Below, in pieces: positions 44,715-54,643 of a stretch of DNA of 62,594 bases (positions are counted from its first letter, which is position 1; each line of letters opens with the position of its first letter). The DNA is taken from NCBI RefSeq assembly GCF_024105655.1, contig NZ_JAAAMH010000017.1, positions 1 through 62,594 on the forward strand, read 5' to 3'. This DNA is from Aliihoeflea sp. 40Bstr573 (GTDB taxonomy: Bacteria; Pseudomonadota; Alphaproteobacteria; Rhizobiales; Rhizobiaceae). A model generated the notes under the pieces. The model did no database searches. It had not been told where the DNA came from and saw nothing but the letters and a program-made list of their open reading frames with translations. The position numbers were made by a program, and so were the translations under genes.

Positions 44715-45178
44715 GACGGTTCTCTTGCCGCGCGCTGCATGACCGAAAGTGGAGAGATCGGCGTCGCCCCCTCTCCGCCCATCTGGTACATGCGCGTGAG
44801 GTCGAGTGTTCGGGTCGACAACCGGACCAGGATGCTACCCTCGAATGCGTCGACGACGTAGGCGAGGGGAACGGTAGCCGTGCCCTCTGTCGTCTGGTCC
44901 GTGGCGACGGCATAGCCCCAACCCTTCAGCGAAGACTCGAGCGCCTCGCCGAATATGGAGCCGTCCGGCTCAAGCTGGATCGTCGTCGTGCCTGGACCAA
45001 CCTGCTCGGCAAATCGCCCGACCATGTCCCCTGCGATCGAGGACGCCGCCTCCGGAGTGAGCTCTGCGGTCGCAGAACTCGTGACTAGACCCGCCCCGCC
45101 CAGGGTCTGGCACCCGGCCAACAGGGCCGCGAACAGGACGAAAACCACCAGGCGAGGTTGGAGAATAGACTTGTGCAT
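44711..45178 (-). CDS. trbH: Conjugal transfer lipoprotein TrbH
   Basis: A 155-residue protein with a lipoprotein signal peptide (FAALLAGCQTLGG; lipobox LAGC). Further stretches are EQVGPGTTTIQLEP and ALESSLKGWGYAVATD. TrbH occupies the VirB7-like position in Ti-type trb operons and may help anchor TrbG in the outer membrane. It overlaps trbI by 4 bp and follows trbG by 3 bp. Confidence 0.88.
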   Translation of the reverse strand: MHKSILQPRLVVFVLFAALLAGCQTLGGAGLVTSSATAELTPEAASSIAGDMVGRFAEQVGPGTTTIQLEPDGSIFGEALESSLKGWGYAVATDQTTEGTATVPLAYVVDAFEGSILVRLSTRTLDLTRMYQMGGEGATPISPLSVMQRAAREPS

Positions 45179-45181
45179 CTC

Positions 45182-46006
45182 CTACCCTCCCCGCCTGATC
45201 GTGACTTTCTCCTGGGAGCGTCCGACGCCCGAGACCAGGATCGCGCTGTCGACGTAGTAGTCGACCACCATCATGGTGCCGTTCATGCGGTAGTTGACGA
45301 TCCGGTTCTCGCCGCCGGAAATCACGAACAGCACCGGCGCATCCTGGCCTGACAGCGACGAGGGGAACTGGATGTAGGTTTTCTGGCCGTCGCTGTAGAT
45401 GCGGGTCGGCCGCCACCGCGCCGTTCCGCTCACACGAAACGAGAAATTGAGTTGCTCGGCCGGCACGCCTGCGCCGGGCACGATGCTCGCCTCCATGCGC
45501 GTGGCAATCTCGGCAAAGCGGGCATTGACGTCTTCGGGATATTCGAAACCCACCCGCGCCATGTAATTCGTCTGATGGGACTTGAGCTGGATGTGGTAGG
45601 TGCGCCGCGAGGTCGTCACCACCATCGAGGTGACGAGGCCGGGTTCCGATGGTTTGACGATCAGATGCACTGCCTGGCTGCCCGGCGCGCCCGACGTCGC
45701 CGGTTCGACCTTCCAGCGCACAGTGTCGCCGAGCAGCACGTCGCGCACGATTTCGCCCGGCTGGAGTTCGATGTCGCACACCTGCAGCGGCGAGCAGACC
45801 ACCGATGGCTGAACCTGGCCGAAGAGGAAGATGACCTTACCGTCGGGGCCGCGCGTCACGACCCCCTGCCCTTGCTGCCACTGGCTGGAGAGGCTCGTGC
45901 CACGCTGTTCGTTGACACTCAGGGGCTGTGCCAGGGCCGGCACTGCAATTGTCGAGAAAACAAGCCCGGTGCAGAATGCTGCGCTCCGGAGTCTGGGTAT
46001 GTTCAT
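45182..46006 (-). CDS. trbG: Mating-pair protein TrbG (VirB9-like)
   Basis: ATG 46006 ([11 protein letters not shown]) follows GGAGG and gives 274 residues. The earlier ATG at 46030 overlaps trbF and lacks a site. A signal peptide (cleavage after ALAQ) is followed by the VirB9 fold: [41 protein letters not shown], and TYIQFPSSL near the C-terminus. It forms the outer ring of the mating channel with TrbI and TrbH. Confidence 0.92.
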   Translation of the reverse strand: MNIPRLRSAAFCTGLVFSTIAVPALAQPLSVNEQRGTSLSSQWQQGQGVVTRGPDGKVIFLFGQVQPSVVCSPLQVCDIELQPGEIVRDVLLGDTVRWKVEPATSGAPGSQAVHLIVKPSEPGLVTSMVVTTSRRTYHIQLKSHQTNYMARVGFEYPEDVNARFAEIATRMEASIVPGAGVPAEQLNFSFRVSGTARWRPTRIYSDGQKTYIQFPSSLSGQDAPVLFVISGGENRIVNYRMNGTMMVVDYYVDSAILVSGVGRSQEKVTIRRGG

Positions 46007-46026
46007 GAAAGGGATCCTCCGGGCAC

Positions 46027-46689
46027 TCACAGCTGCGCCGTCCAGTCGAAATCTCTGAGGTAAAGGCCGATCGGGTTGAGGCGGATGACTGCCTCGTCCT
46101 GGGGCGGCGTCAGGGTGACCGTGGCGACGCCCCGAAACCGCTTTACGTCCTGTTCCCTGCCCTGCCGGTCGCGCTCATATTCCGTCCAGTCGACCTGGTA
46201 GCTCTGGTTGGAAAGCGGCACGATGTTCGTGACCTCGATGGCCACCGTCATCGTGCGGGCGCGGTCGAACGGAGAGTTGCCCCGAAACCAGGCGTTGACC
46301 TTCTCGGTCGCCGGATCGGCGGCGCGCAAGTGCGCATAGGTGCGGTCGATATATTGCTTCTGGACCACGGCATCGGGCGTGACCGAACGGAAATTGCTTA
46401 CGAAGCTGCCAAGCGTGGCACGCACGACGCGAGGGTCGGCATATTCGATCTGTTGCGGGAAGCCGGCGCTCACCGCCGTGCCGAGCCGATCGACTTCCAC
46501 GATGTAGGGCACCAGCTGCACCTGCGTGCTCTGATAAAGCGCATAGGAGAAGCCAATCACCGCCATCAGCATCCCCGTCACGCCGACGATGCGCCAGGAC
46601 GCGGCCGCTTTCACATACGAGCCGTAGCGCTCGTTCCATTCCTGGCGTGCGGCAAGGTAGGGATTTTCCGGTGGGCTCTTTGCGGCCAT
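46027..46689 (-). CDS. trbF: Mating-pair protein TrbF (VirB8-like)
   Basis: ATG 46689 gives 220 residues; GTG 46695 overlapping the trbL stop is the alternative. [20 protein letters not shown] precedes one membrane segment ([20 protein letters not shown]). A periplasmic NTF2-like domain follows with [28 protein letters not shown], and [12 protein letters not shown]. The protein nucleates channel assembly at the inner membrane. Confidence 0.92.
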   Translation of the reverse strand: MAAKSPPENPYLAARQEWNERYGSYVKAAASWRIVGVTGMLMAVIGFSYALYQSTQVQLVPYIVEVDRLGTAVSAGFPQQIEYADPRVVRATLGSFVSNFRSVTPDAVVQKQYIDRTYAHLRAADPATEKVNAWFRGNSPFDRARTMTVAIEVTNIVPLSNQSYQVDWTEYERDRQGREQDVKRFRGVATVTLTPPQDEAVIRLNPIGLYLRDFDWTAQL

Positions 46690-46691
46690 GG

Positions 46692-47858
46692 TCACGCCTT
46701 GTCGTCTGCTGATTTTCTGGTGGTGGGGCGGCCCTGGCTCTGATCGAGCTTGGAATTGGCAAGGCCGAGCGTCGATGCCCCCCAGGTGCCGGGAACGCCG
46801 ATCGCCTTGTCCCGCCCGGCCGAGGCGAGCGCGGAGCCGGCTGCCGTCGCGCCGCTGGTCATGCCTTTGAGCGCCGCGGCTCCGAACGAGCTGCCAGCGG
46901 CCCGTGCATCGGAATAGGCCGAGGCCCCTGCCCTCGCGCCGCCCCAGGCCAGCGCGGCGCTGCCGGCGGCCATGGTTGCGGCCTGGCCGCCGTGGCGGAT
47001 CGTCTCCATGCCGCCGGTCACCGATACCCCCTGCACGACACCCTGGACGATGTTGGGTACGTACATGGCGATGACGAACACCACGACGGAAATGCCGCCG
47101 ATCGCCAGCGTGGAGAGAAACTCGTCGGCGCCCGAGGGGGAGTTGGCGAGATTGATGAGGACTTCAGAACCGATGCGCGCGATCATCACCAGCGCCATCA
47201 GCTTCATGCCGACCGAGAACGCATAGACGAGATACCGGACGGCGAAGTCCTTGGTGAAGCTCGAGCCGCCGAGACCCAGCATGATCATCCCGGCGAGCAG
47301 CCCGACATACATCTCGGCCATCACGGCCACGAAGATCGCGGCCACCAGGCTGAAGGCAATGACGACGATCACCATGGCGAACACCGCCGCGATCGCCAGC
47401 GCGTTGTCCTCGAACAGCCCGAACTGCGCTTTCTCCGACATCTGGCTGGCGACCTGCAGGCCGGCATTGAAGACGTTCGCCGGTGAGGCCGATCCGCCCC
47501 CTGCGCCGATCTGGAACAGGCTGTCGACCATTGCCCGTGCGAAGTCCGGTCCCTGCTCAAGGATGAAGACGAACAGGCCGATGAACATGATGCGCCGCAC
47601 CAGCTCGGCGAACCACGTGTCGAGCGATGCCGCACCGAGGGCCAGCCAGACCGCAGCGATGCCAACCTCGATGCCGGCAAGGATCCAGAACAGCGAGCGG
47701 GCCGCCTGCATGACGGTCGTCTCCCAACCCTGCGCGGCGTCCGCGACCTCGTTTTCCAGCGTCGTGAGGAGCGAGCCATCCTGTGCAAGGGCGGGCTGGA
47801 GAAGAAGCAGGGCCCCGAGGAATACGGCAAGGGCGAGTTTAGTTCTCGGGGGCCTCAT
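46692..47858 (-). CDS. trbL: Mating-pair protein TrbL (VirB6-like)
   Basis: ATG 47858 ([20 protein letters not shown]) gives a 388-residue polytopic membrane protein; the frame extends further upstream but only over trbK. It has a signal peptide and about six hydrophobic segments ([54 protein letters not shown]), then a Ala/Gly-rich cytoplasmic tail ([20 protein letters not shown]). It forms the inner-membrane pore of the channel. It overlaps trbK by 20 bp. Confidence 0.92.
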   Translation of the reverse strand: MRPPRTKLALAVFLGALLLLQPALAQDGSLLTTLENEVADAAQGWETTVMQAARSLFWILAGIEVGIAAVWLALGAASLDTWFAELVRRIMFIGLFVFILEQGPDFARAMVDSLFQIGAGGGSASPANVFNAGLQVASQMSEKAQFGLFEDNALAIAAVFAMVIVVIAFSLVAAIFVAVMAEMYVGLLAGMIMLGLGGSSFTKDFAVRYLVYAFSVGMKLMALVMIARIGSEVLINLANSPSGADEFLSTLAIGGISVVVFVIAMYVPNIVQGVVQGVSVTGGMETIRHGGQAATMAAGSAALAWGGARAGASAYSDARAAGSSFGAAALKGMTSGATAAGSALASAGRDKAIGVPGTWGASTLGLANSKLDQSQGRPTTRKSADDKA

Positions 47859-48048
47859 CGCCCTGCCCCTCTCCGTTGCCCCAGCGCGGCCGCATCTCCT
47901 GCCCGCCGGTGGTGTCATACTCAGTCGGTCTGTCGAGGACTCTGCGTGCCCGGTCCGGTTCCCCGCCAAGGTTCGGGACGACCCAGATCGCAACAGCGAT
48001 TCCGACAATGACAGTGGCCGCCGCCACGATGATAAGTGTTCTCGTCAC
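47839..48048 (-). CDS. trbK: TrbK-like entry-exclusion protein
   Basis: A 69-residue protein with one N-terminal membrane helix (LIIVAAATVIVGIAVAIWVV) and a polar tail. Position between trbJ and trbL identifies it as TrbK. It lacks the lipobox cysteine of classic TrbK, so it is the non-lipoprotein variant ('TrbK-alt'). TrbK normally blocks redundant transfer into cells that already own the plasmid. The start overlaps the trbJ stop by 4 bp. Confidence 0.8.
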   Translation of the reverse strand: MTRTLIIVAAATVIVGIAVAIWVVPNLGGEPDRARRVLDRPTEYDTTGGQEMRPRWGNGEGQGDEAPEN

Positions 48049-48845
48049 CAGCGCGGCTCCATGACCTGGCCGCCCGATGTCGACGGCGCGTTCGAGTTGA
48101 AAAAGTCCTCTCGACGTGTCTGCGCGAGATCCTTTGCGGCCTGCTCGGATTGATGCCAGGTCGCCATCATCGTGATCTGCTGGGAGACGAGGCCGCGCAG
48201 TTTCTGCGTCTGCGCCACCTGTTGCGCGGCAATCTGATGGCCGACCTGAAGCGCCTGCATCTGTCCGACGGAGCTCTGCGACATCGAGCGAAGTTGGCTC
48301 ATCGTCGCCTCTTCACTGGCGAACTGATCGGCCGTCAGCCCGGCCGCCCGCAGCGTCGCCGAAATCGTCTCGCGGTTGGTGTCCGACCATGACTGATAGC
48401 TCGAGGAAAAATCCTCGCCGTTCGCGAGCCCCGTCTCGAACTCGGCGAAGCTCTCGAAGCGTTGCTTGAGAACGTCGTCGATATTGCCCATCGCAAAGGC
48501 GATGCCCTCGCCCTGGTTGACGAGGCTCTGGAGTTGCATGAGGTCGCTTTCGACCTGCCCCCAGATGTGATCGGGCAGCTGCAACGTGTTCTGCAGCATG
48601 TTCTCGTAGATGCGGATCTGGTTCTGGATTTGCTCGGAAAGTTGCGTGATCTGCGTCATCTGGTTCTGGATCTGCTCGGCCGACTGGCCTGTGAGCCCCA
48701 CCAGCTCGGCGTTGTTGAGCAGCTGCGTCCATTCGGTTGCGTTCCCCGTGACCGCGCCGGCATGCGCCGGGCCCGTGAAAGCCAGGCAGGCGCTCACCAC
48801 CGAGGCGGCGGTGATCCTAATCGCGTGTGAGAATGGCTTCGGCAT
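48045..48845 (-). CDS. trbJ: Mating-pair protein TrbJ (VirB5-like)
   Basis: A 266-residue periplasmic protein with a signal peptide (SVVSACLAFTGPAHAG). The long helical region has AEQIQNQMTQITQLSEQIQN, QIRIYENMLQNTLQLPDHIW and SSYQSWSDTNRETISATLRA, typical of TrbJ, a minor pilus-tip component. It overlaps the trbE stop by 29 bp. No membrane helix besides the signal. Confidence 0.92.
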   Translation of the reverse strand: MPKPFSHAIRITAASVVSACLAFTGPAHAGAVTGNATEWTQLLNNAELVGLTGQSAEQIQNQMTQITQLSEQIQNQIRIYENMLQNTLQLPDHIWGQVESDLMQLQSLVNQGEGIAFAMGNIDDVLKQRFESFAEFETGLANGEDFSSSYQSWSDTNRETISATLRAAGLTADQFASEEATMSQLRSMSQSSVGQMQALQVGHQIAAQQVAQTQKLRGLVSQQITMMATWHQSEQAAKDLAQTRREDFFNSNAPSTSGGQVMEPRW

Positions 48846-51264
48846 TGCCTATACCCCTTTCCAAAAGCCACGCAGCCGGCCAGTCCGGACCATGATCCTT
48901 GTGCAGCTGATCGATGCGATTGAGGTCTTCCTTGCCCGAGGCGCCAGCGAAGGCGAGCGCGACCGGGCCAAGCGCCATGTCGAATAGCCGCCTGCCCTCG
49001 GGGCTTGCGACGTAGTATTCGCGCTTCGGCGTTGCCGTCGCGACGATCTCGATCTGGCGCTCGTTGAAGCCGATGCGCTCATAGAATTCGCGCGTGCCCG
49101 GCTCTCGCGCGGCGCCGTTCGGCAGGCAGATCTTGGTCGGACAGCTTTCCTTGAGCACGTCGATGATGCCCGACCGTTCGGCGTCGGATATCGACTGTGT
49201 CGCCAGAAGCACCGCGCAGTTCGCCTTGCGCAGCACCTTGAGCCACTCCCTGATCTTGTCCCTGAAGGTGGGATGGCCGAGCATTAGCCAGGCCTCGTCG
49301 AGAACAATGAGACTGGGCGCGCCCGTCAGGCGTTTTTCGATCCTGCGGAAGAGATAGAGGAGCACGGGCACGAGATTGCGCTCGCCCATGTTCATCAGCT
49401 CCTCGATTTCAAAGGTCTGGAACGCGCCGAGCGCCAGCCCGTCTTCCTCGGCGTCGAGAAGTTGCCCCATCGGCCCGTCGACCGTGTAATGGTGGAGCGC
49501 GTCCTTGATTTCGCGCATCTGCACCCCGCTCACGAAATCCGAGAGCGAGCGGCCGCGCGCCGACGCCATGAGGCCGACCTGCCGCGAGATCGCGTTGCGA
49601 TGATCTGGTGTGATCGCAACACCTTGCATAGCGATCAGCGTCTCGATCCATTCGCTTGCCCAGGCCCGATCTCCCTCGGTCGACAACTCGGCCAGCGGGC
49701 AGAACGACAGGGAAGTCCCCTCCCCTGCCCCGACCTCATAATGATCGCCCTCCGCGGCGATCGTGAGCGGGCGCAGGGACAGGCCCTTGTCGAAGGCGAA
49801 GATCTGCGCGTTCTCGTAGCGGCGAAACTGGGCCGCAATCAGCGCGAGCAATGTCGACTTGCCCGAACCGGTCGGACCGAACACGAGCGTATGCCCTACA
49901 TCGTCGACATGAAGGTTCAGCCGGAAGGGCGTCGAGCCCGAAGCGACCTGCATCAAGGGTGGGGATCCGGTCGGATAGAACGGGCACGGCGCGGTCGTGC
50001 TGCCTGACCAGACCGAGTTGAGAGGAATGAGGTCCGCCAGATTGCGCGTGTTGACGAGCGGTTCGCGGACATTGGCATAGGTGATGCCCGGCAGGCTGCC
50101 GAGATAGGCTTCGGTCGCATTGAGTGTCTCGATGCGCGCGCCGAACCCTTCGGCCTGGACAAGCCGGCGCACCGCCTCGGCCTGGTCGCGCAACCGCGCG
50201 TCGTCGGTATCGAAGAGGACGATCACCGGTGTGTAATAGCCAAAGGCGACGAGCTGGGAAGAGGCCTCGGCAATGGCGTCCTCGGCCTCGGCGACCATCG
50301 TCATGGCGTCCTGGTCGACCGCGCGGCTCTGGGTCTGGAAAAGCTGGTCGAAGAACGGCCGCACCTTCTGCTGCCATTTCTTGCGGGTGCGTTCGAGCTT
50401 TGCACGCGCTTCCTGGTCGTCGAGGAAAATGAAGCGGCTCGACCACCGGTAAGTGAGCGGCATCAGGTCGAGCGAATTGAGAATGCCCGGCCAGCTCTCG
50501 GCCGGAAGCCCGTCGATCGCGACGACGGCCAGATACCGCCCGTCGACCACCGGCGAGAGGCCATGGTGGAACTCGGCCGTGGCCAGCCAGTCGAGATACA
50601 TCGGGATCGCCGGCAGTCGAACCGGATGGCTCTCTCCCACGATGCAGAACCGGATGAACTGGAAGAGTTCATCGTACTGGATCTCGCGGCCGGTCTCAGG
50701 GTCGGCGACCGTGCGCGTCACCATGCGCCGGATCGAAAGCACATTGGCCAGATACTGTTCGAACTCGCGGATAGACGTGCGGAAGGTCTCCAGGACCACA
50801 TCGGCGTAGGTCTCCGAGCGGCTGTCACTGTCAGAATAGACATAGCGTGCGAGGCCCGACCGCCGTCGTTCGGGCGGCCGGTAAGTGAGAATGATCGCGT
50901 GCTGGCTCTCGTAATGCCCGCTTTCGGCCTCGAAATGCGCCCGGCGTTCGTTGTCGATCGCGCGTGTCACAAGCTCAGGGAAATGACAGTCCTCGCGTGC
51001 GGGATAGGCGACGGTGGGGATGCGCACCGCCTCGACCTGGATCATCCAGCCCGAGCCGAACCGGGACAGAATCGTGTTGATCTGCCTCGACACCTCATTG
51101 CGCTCGAGATTGGTCGAGCTTTCCGAGTCCGGGCCGGCAAAATACCAGCCGGCCATCACCGACCCATCCTTGAGCAGGATCACGCCGTCGTCGACCAGGC
51201 CCGCATAGGGCAGAAGGTCGGAGAAGGACGGCCGGGTGTTGCGGAACTGACGAAGCGCGACCAT
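48817..51264 (-). CDS. trbE: Conjugal transfer ATPase TrbE (VirB4-like)
   Basis: ATG 51264 (MVALRQFRNTRPSFSDLLPY) matches the usual TrbE start and is preceded by GGAGG; the frame extends upstream only over trbD. The 815-residue ATPase has LVFGPTGSGKSTLLALIAAQ (Walker A), LIVLDEAWLMLGHP (Walker B), LLATQSISDAERSG, and the CagE/TrbE N-terminal domain (LLKDGSVMAGWYFAGPDSES). It powers pilus biogenesis. It begins 5 bp after trbD. Confidence 0.95.
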   Translation of the reverse strand: MVALRQFRNTRPSFSDLLPYAGLVDDGVILLKDGSVMAGWYFAGPDSESSTNLERNEVSRQINTILSRFGSGWMIQVEAVRIPTVAYPAREDCHFPELVTRAIDNERRAHFEAESGHYESQHAIILTYRPPERRRSGLARYVYSDSDSRSETYADVVLETFRTSIREFEQYLANVLSIRRMVTRTVADPETGREIQYDELFQFIRFCIVGESHPVRLPAIPMYLDWLATAEFHHGLSPVVDGRYLAVVAIDGLPAESWPGILNSLDLMPLTYRWSSRFIFLDDQEARAKLERTRKKWQQKVRPFFDQLFQTQSRAVDQDAMTMVAEAEDAIAEASSQLVAFGYYTPVIVLFDTDDARLRDQAEAVRRLVQAEGFGARIETLNATEAYLGSLPGITYANVREPLVNTRNLADLIPLNSVWSGSTTAPCPFYPTGSPPLMQVASGSTPFRLNLHVDDVGHTLVFGPTGSGKSTLLALIAAQFRRYENAQIFAFDKGLSLRPLTIAAEGDHYEVGAGEGTSLSFCPLAELSTEGDRAWASEWIETLIAMQGVAITPDHRNAISRQVGLMASARGRSLSDFVSGVQMREIKDALHHYTVDGPMGQLLDAEEDGLALGAFQTFEIEELMNMGERNLVPVLLYLFRRIEKRLTGAPSLIVLDEAWLMLGHPTFRDKIREWLKVLRKANCAVLLATQSISDAERSGIIDVLKESCPTKICLPNGAAREPGTREFYERIGFNERQIEIVATATPKREYYVASPEGRRLFDMALGPVALAFAGASGKEDLNRIDQLHKDHGPDWPAAWLLERGIGNAEAILTRD

Positions 51265-51269
51265 TCCAG

Positions 51270-51569
51270 TCAGGGCCTCCGCCATGGTGAGGCGGTCGGA
51301 CGGTAGCCCGCGCGGTAGCGAATATGGCGCAGATAGACCTGCCGCATCATCGGATCGGCTTTGGCCATCATGCGAAGCGCAGCCAACGCGGCGGTCCAGA
51401 TAGCGATCCCGAGCAGCACGGAAAACCACGTCAGGACCACGAAGATCAGGATCACCGCGGCAAGACCGGTCAGCAACACCAGCTCCCGATCGGCCCCCAT
51501 CAAATGGTTCGGGCGCGAAAGCGCCCGATGGATGCGGGATCGTGTGAGAGCAACGCCTGGCTCAGCCAT
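51270..51569 (-). CDS. trbD: Conjugal transfer protein TrbD (VirB3-like)
   Basis: ATG 51569 ([20 protein letters not shown]) follows GGAGGGGAG and gives 99 residues. Two adjacent membrane segments ([36 protein letters not shown]) and the C-terminal [15 protein letters not shown] match TrbD. It cooperates with TrbE. The start overlaps the trbC stop by 8 bp. Confidence 0.92.
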   Translation of the reverse strand: MAEPGVALTRSRIHRALSRPNHLMGADRELVLLTGLAAVILIFVVLTWFSVLLGIAIWTAALAALRMMAKADPMMRQVYLRHIRYRAGYRPTASPWRRP

Positions 51570-51939
51570 CGCTCCCCTCCCCTGCCCCGGCCGGCGGCGC
51601 CTCGTCGGCCGGATAGCCGATCGAGGCGCCGCTCGCGCCGAATAGGCCAACGATCTGCGTGGCGCCGAGGAGGATGCCGGCGACCAACACGACATACATC
51701 AGCCGGCGCGCGAAATCGTTGAGCTCTCCGCCAAAGATGAGCATGCCGCCTGCGACCGCAACGGCGGCCAGCGCGATGAACCCCGCAACCGGACCGGTGA
51801 TCGATTGCTGTATCTGCTGGAGCGGCCCCTCCCAGGGCAGACCGCCGCCACTTGAGGCGAGCGCCGGCGTTGCAAGAGCGACAAGTAGGAGCGTTGCCGC
51901 AACCGGGATGGCGGCCAGAGCGCGGCTGTTACGCGGCAT
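51562..51939 (-). CDS. trbC: Conjugative pilin TrbC (VirB2-like)
   Basis: ATG 51939 ([20 protein letters not shown]) gives 125 residues. A signal peptide ends near [12 protein letters not shown], followed by [20 protein letters not shown] and two membrane helices ([20 protein letters not shown]). The mature pilin is trimmed and cyclised by TraF. A hydrophilic tail ([16 protein letters not shown]) would be removed. It overlaps trbB by 11 bp. Confidence 0.92.
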   Translation of the reverse strand: MPRNSRALAAIPVAATLLLVALATPALASSGGGLPWEGPLQQIQQSITGPVAGFIALAAVAVAGGMLIFGGELNDFARRLMYVVLVAGILLGATQIVGLFGASGASIGYPADEAPPAGAGEGSDG

Positions 51940-52900
51940 GACTTTCCTCGTCGATCTGGGGATGGTGATCTGTCGCGTAGCGCGCGCCGTCGAAGCCGGT
52001 GACATACATGACATCACGCACCCGCCGCCCGTGGCCGGCGCGTTCGATCGAAACGACGAGGTCGACGGCTTCACCGATCACTTCTCGCATCGGCTGCTGG
52101 CTGACCTCTGCGGTCAATTGCTCGAGGCGGCGAAGCGCGGAGATGGTGCTGTCGGCATGAATAGTCGTCACGCCGCCCGGGTGGCCGGTATTCCATGCCT
52201 TGATGAGGGTGAGCGCGGCACCGTCGCGAACCTCGCCGACAATGATCCGGTCCGGCCTCAGCCGCATCGTGCTCTTGAGAAGCCGGGCCATGTCCACTGT
52301 GTCGCTGGTATGAAGGGCAACCGCGTTCTCGGCGGCGCACTGGATTTCCGCGGTGTCTTCCAGGATGACCAGACGGTCATCGGGCGACCGGGCGACGATC
52401 TCAGCAATCACTGCGTTGGCAAGCGTAGTCTTGCCCGATCCGGTTCCGCCGCTGATCACGATGTTCATGCGCGAGGCAACGGCGCTCCGCAGCACGGTTG
52501 CCTGGCGGTGAGTCATGATTCCTGCGCGCACATATTCCTCGAGCGGAATGAGCCGGGATGCCCGCCTTCGAATGGTGAACGTGGGCGCAGCGACGATTGG
52601 TGGGAGCAGACCCTCGAAGCGGTGCCCGCCGATCGGGAGTTCGCCCGAGATGATCGGCTGGCTCGCATCCACCTCGGTCTGCAGCGCATGGGCCACGCTG
52701 CCGATAATGATTTCGGCTGCGCCGGGCGCGAGCTCACCAATGGGCCCGACCCCCTGCCCCAACCGTTCAACGAACAGCCGGCCATCGGGATTGAGCATGA
52801 TCTCGACGACCAGCGGATCCTCGAGTGCCCCGCAGATCGCCTCGCCGAGCGCGTCCTGCAGTTTGCGCACGAGCCGGTCGTGCGATCGCGCCCGGCTCAT
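51929..52900 (-). CDS. trbB: Conjugal transfer ATPase TrbB (VirB11-like)
   Basis: A 323-residue hexameric traffic ATPase: [18 protein letters not shown] at the start, [18 protein letters not shown] (Walker A, 151-158), [13 protein letters not shown] (Walker B region), [20 protein letters not shown] (His/Asp box), and [13 protein letters not shown]. It is the first gene of the trb operon here, because luxI is located elsewhere. The promoter must lie in 52901-53040. Confidence 0.95.
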   Translation of the reverse strand: MSRARSHDRLVRKLQDALGEAICGALEDPLVVEIMLNPDGRLFVERLGQGVGPIGELAPGAAEIIIGSVAHALQTEVDASQPIISGELPIGGHRFEGLLPPIVAAPTFTIRRRASRLIPLEEYVRAGIMTHRQATVLRSAVASRMNIVISGGTGSGKTTLANAVIAEIVARSPDDRLVILEDTAEIQCAAENAVALHTSDTVDMARLLKSTMRLRPDRIIVGEVRDGAALTLIKAWNTGHPGGVTTIHADSTISALRRLEQLTAEVSQQPMREVIGEAVDLVVSIERAGHGRRVRDVMYVTGFDGARYATDHHPQIDEESHAA

Positions 52901-53380
52901 CCGGCAACTTCCACAAACTGGACCTCGCTAGACGCAGATGTCTCGTATCGAGCGGCTCTGCACCGCTCTCGTCTCCATGGCATGTTTCCGTCCTACAAAT
53001 GCGATCGACGGGCCTATCGATCATGGATAACTACGTTCCGTCAGCCCGGCAGAATTGCCGGGTTTGGTTGGGGTGAGTCGGGTTCCGGACGGCGGATTGG
53101 AGGATATTTGGTTTCCCCGGGCCCAACGGCCGGGTTCGGCCCCGGCAATTCTGCCGGGCCAGGATTTGCTCCAGGTATCATCGGGCAAAGTTGTTAAGTG
53201 ACTGAGAGAAAAGGGAAAAGGCCGCCAAAGTCACGGCTTCCGCCGTTCTTGGTCGCCCTTCTGGCAACCTTCTGTTAACCTAAAATCGCTTGCCAGAGAA
53301 CGGGAATCGCTCATACTGGCGCCAGATTGGCCGAATGGCTGAATATGGCGCTATTTTCTCGTTCGGGGGACAAAGCGGAG
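52901..53380. promoter_or_regulatory. Divergent control region between trbB and repA
   Basis: About 480 bp without a gene, between the minus-strand trb operon and plus-strand repABC. It contains two exact, oppositely oriented palindromes (53045-53062, 53141-53158) and several GGCCGGG/CCCGGCC boxes between them. The 53160-53345 part is more AT-rich and probably carries the rep promoter. An imperfect dyad AGAC-GCAGAT-GTCT near 52930 resembles a LuxR-type site but is too weak to call. Confidence 0.55.
53045..53158. repeat. Paired palindromes upstream of repA, candidate parS/operator
   Basis: CCCGGCAGAATTGCCGGG (53045-53062) and CCCGGCAATTCTGCCGGG (53141-53158) are exact reverse complements of one another, and each is a 7-bp inverted repeat about a 4-bp centre. 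Their location before repA, spaced 96 bp centre to centre, suggests binding by RepB (parS) or RepA (operator). Confidence 0.65.
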
Positions 53381-54568
53381 ATGGCATTTCTCCCAAGTTT
53401 TGAGTTTGACGACAAGATCCTCGCCCAAGGGGCCGAGATCTCGCGCAAGCTCGACCAACTGAGGGTCGAGAAGTTTCCGACCGAAGGGCAGAAGACGCTT
53501 CGGCGGTTCTCGATGGCCGAGGTCGCCCATTATCTCGGGATCAGTCCAAACAATCTGAAACGCCTCCATCTCGAAAAGAAAGGCCCCGAGCCGTTCGTCG
53601 TTGCCGGCGGACGGCGCTTTTACTCGGCCGAGCAGATGACCGAGCTGCGGGACTATCTCGATAAGCACGGGCGATCGGATTCCAAGAAGTATGTGCCCTA
53701 CCGCAAACCCGGCGAAAAGCTGCAGGTCATTGCGGTCGTCAATTTCAAAGGCGGGTCGGGAAAGACCACCACCACGGCACATTTGGCGCAGCACCTTGCG
53801 CTCACGGGTCACAGGGTCCTGACGGTGGATCTCGATCCGCAGGCTTCGCTATCGGCCCTCCATGGCTTCCAGCCCGAGCTCGACAAGAACCCCTCGCTCT
53901 ACGATGCGATCCGATATGAGGATGCGGCGCCCGTCGAAGACGTTATTCGCAAGACGAATTTCCCGTTGCTCGACATCATCCCTGCGAACCTTGAACTGCA
54001 GGAATATGAGTACGAGACGCCGCTTGCGATGCAGTCTCCGTCTCAAGAAGGAAAGCGGTTCTTCACAAGGGTCGCCAAGGCGTTGGATTCGGTCAGTGAC
54101 CGCTATGACGTCGTGGTCATCGATTGCCCTCCTCAGCTTGGCTACCTGACGCTCTCGGCACTCTCGGCCGCCACGTCGGTTCTAATTACAGTCCATCCGC
54201 AGATGCTGGACCTGATGTCCATGAGTCAGTTTCTGCTGATGCTGGGCAACATCATGAAGTCGATCAAGAATGCTGGCGCGCACGTCCAGCTGGACTGGCT
54301 GCGCTATCTCATCACCCGATACGAACCCACGGACATTCCCCAGGCGCAGATGGTCGGCTTCATGCAGTCGATGCTTGCCGAGGAAATCCTGAAGAACCCG
54401 ATGCTCAAATCCACGGCGATTTCCGACGCCGGCCTCACCAAGCAGACGCTCTATGAGGTCGAGCGATCGAACTTCAATCGGGATACTTACGATCGTGCAA
54501 TCGACAGCATGGATGCCGTGAACTTCGAGATTCAGGGACTGATTCACCAGGCATGGGGGCGGCTGTGA
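53381..54568 (+). CDS. repA: Plasmid partition protein RepA (ParA-like)
   Basis: ATG 53381 (MAFLPSFEFDD) has GGGGGA ten bases upstream and gives 395 residues; ATG 53345 and TTG 53327 are further in-frame options. An N-terminal MerR-like HTH (FSMAEVAHYLGISPNNLKRL) is followed by the deviant Walker A FKGGSGKTTTTAHLA (about residues 122-130), VDLDPQASLSAL and VVIDCPPQLGYLTLSAL. RepA drives segregation and represses the repABC promoter. It is followed by a 75-bp gap and repB. Confidence 0.93.
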   Translation: MAFLPSFEFDDKILAQGAEISRKLDQLRVEKFPTEGQKTLRRFSMAEVAHYLGISPNNLKRLHLEKKGPEPFVVAGGRRFYSAEQMTELRDYLDKHGRSDSKKYVPYRKPGEKLQVIAVVNFKGGSGKTTTTAHLAQHLALTGHRVLTVDLDPQASLSALHGFQPELDKNPSLYDAIRYEDAAPVEDVIRKTNFPLLDIIPANLELQEYEYETPLAMQSPSQEGKRFFTRVAKALDSVSDRYDVVVIDCPPQLGYLTLSALSAATSVLITVHPQMLDLMSMSQFLLMLGNIMKSIKNAGAHVQLDWLRYLITRYEPTDIPQAQMVGFMQSMLAEEILKNPMLKSTAISDAGLTKQTLYEVERSNFNRDTYDRAIDSMDAVNFEIQGLIHQAWGRL

Positions 54569-54583
54569 TGTTGACTGCCGTCA

Positions 54584-54608
54584 AAACCGCCAAAAAAGTA
54601 CGCGGTTT
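54584..54608. repeat. Inverted repeat between repA and repB
   Basis: AAACCGC (54584-54590) and GCGGTTT (54602-54608) with an 11-base A-rich centre. Some repABC plasmids have a partition site in this gap; this could be one, or a translational control hairpin. Confidence 0.4.
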
Positions 54609-54643
54609 CAAGCGCATAAGTCGGATAAGGGGGTGCTAGTCAA

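Noticed and set aside
52925-52945. Imperfect dyad AGAC-GCAGAT-GTCT upstream of trbB, considered as a tra box.
   Set aside because: Only four bases per arm match, and it differs from the known TraR site, so it could easily be chance.
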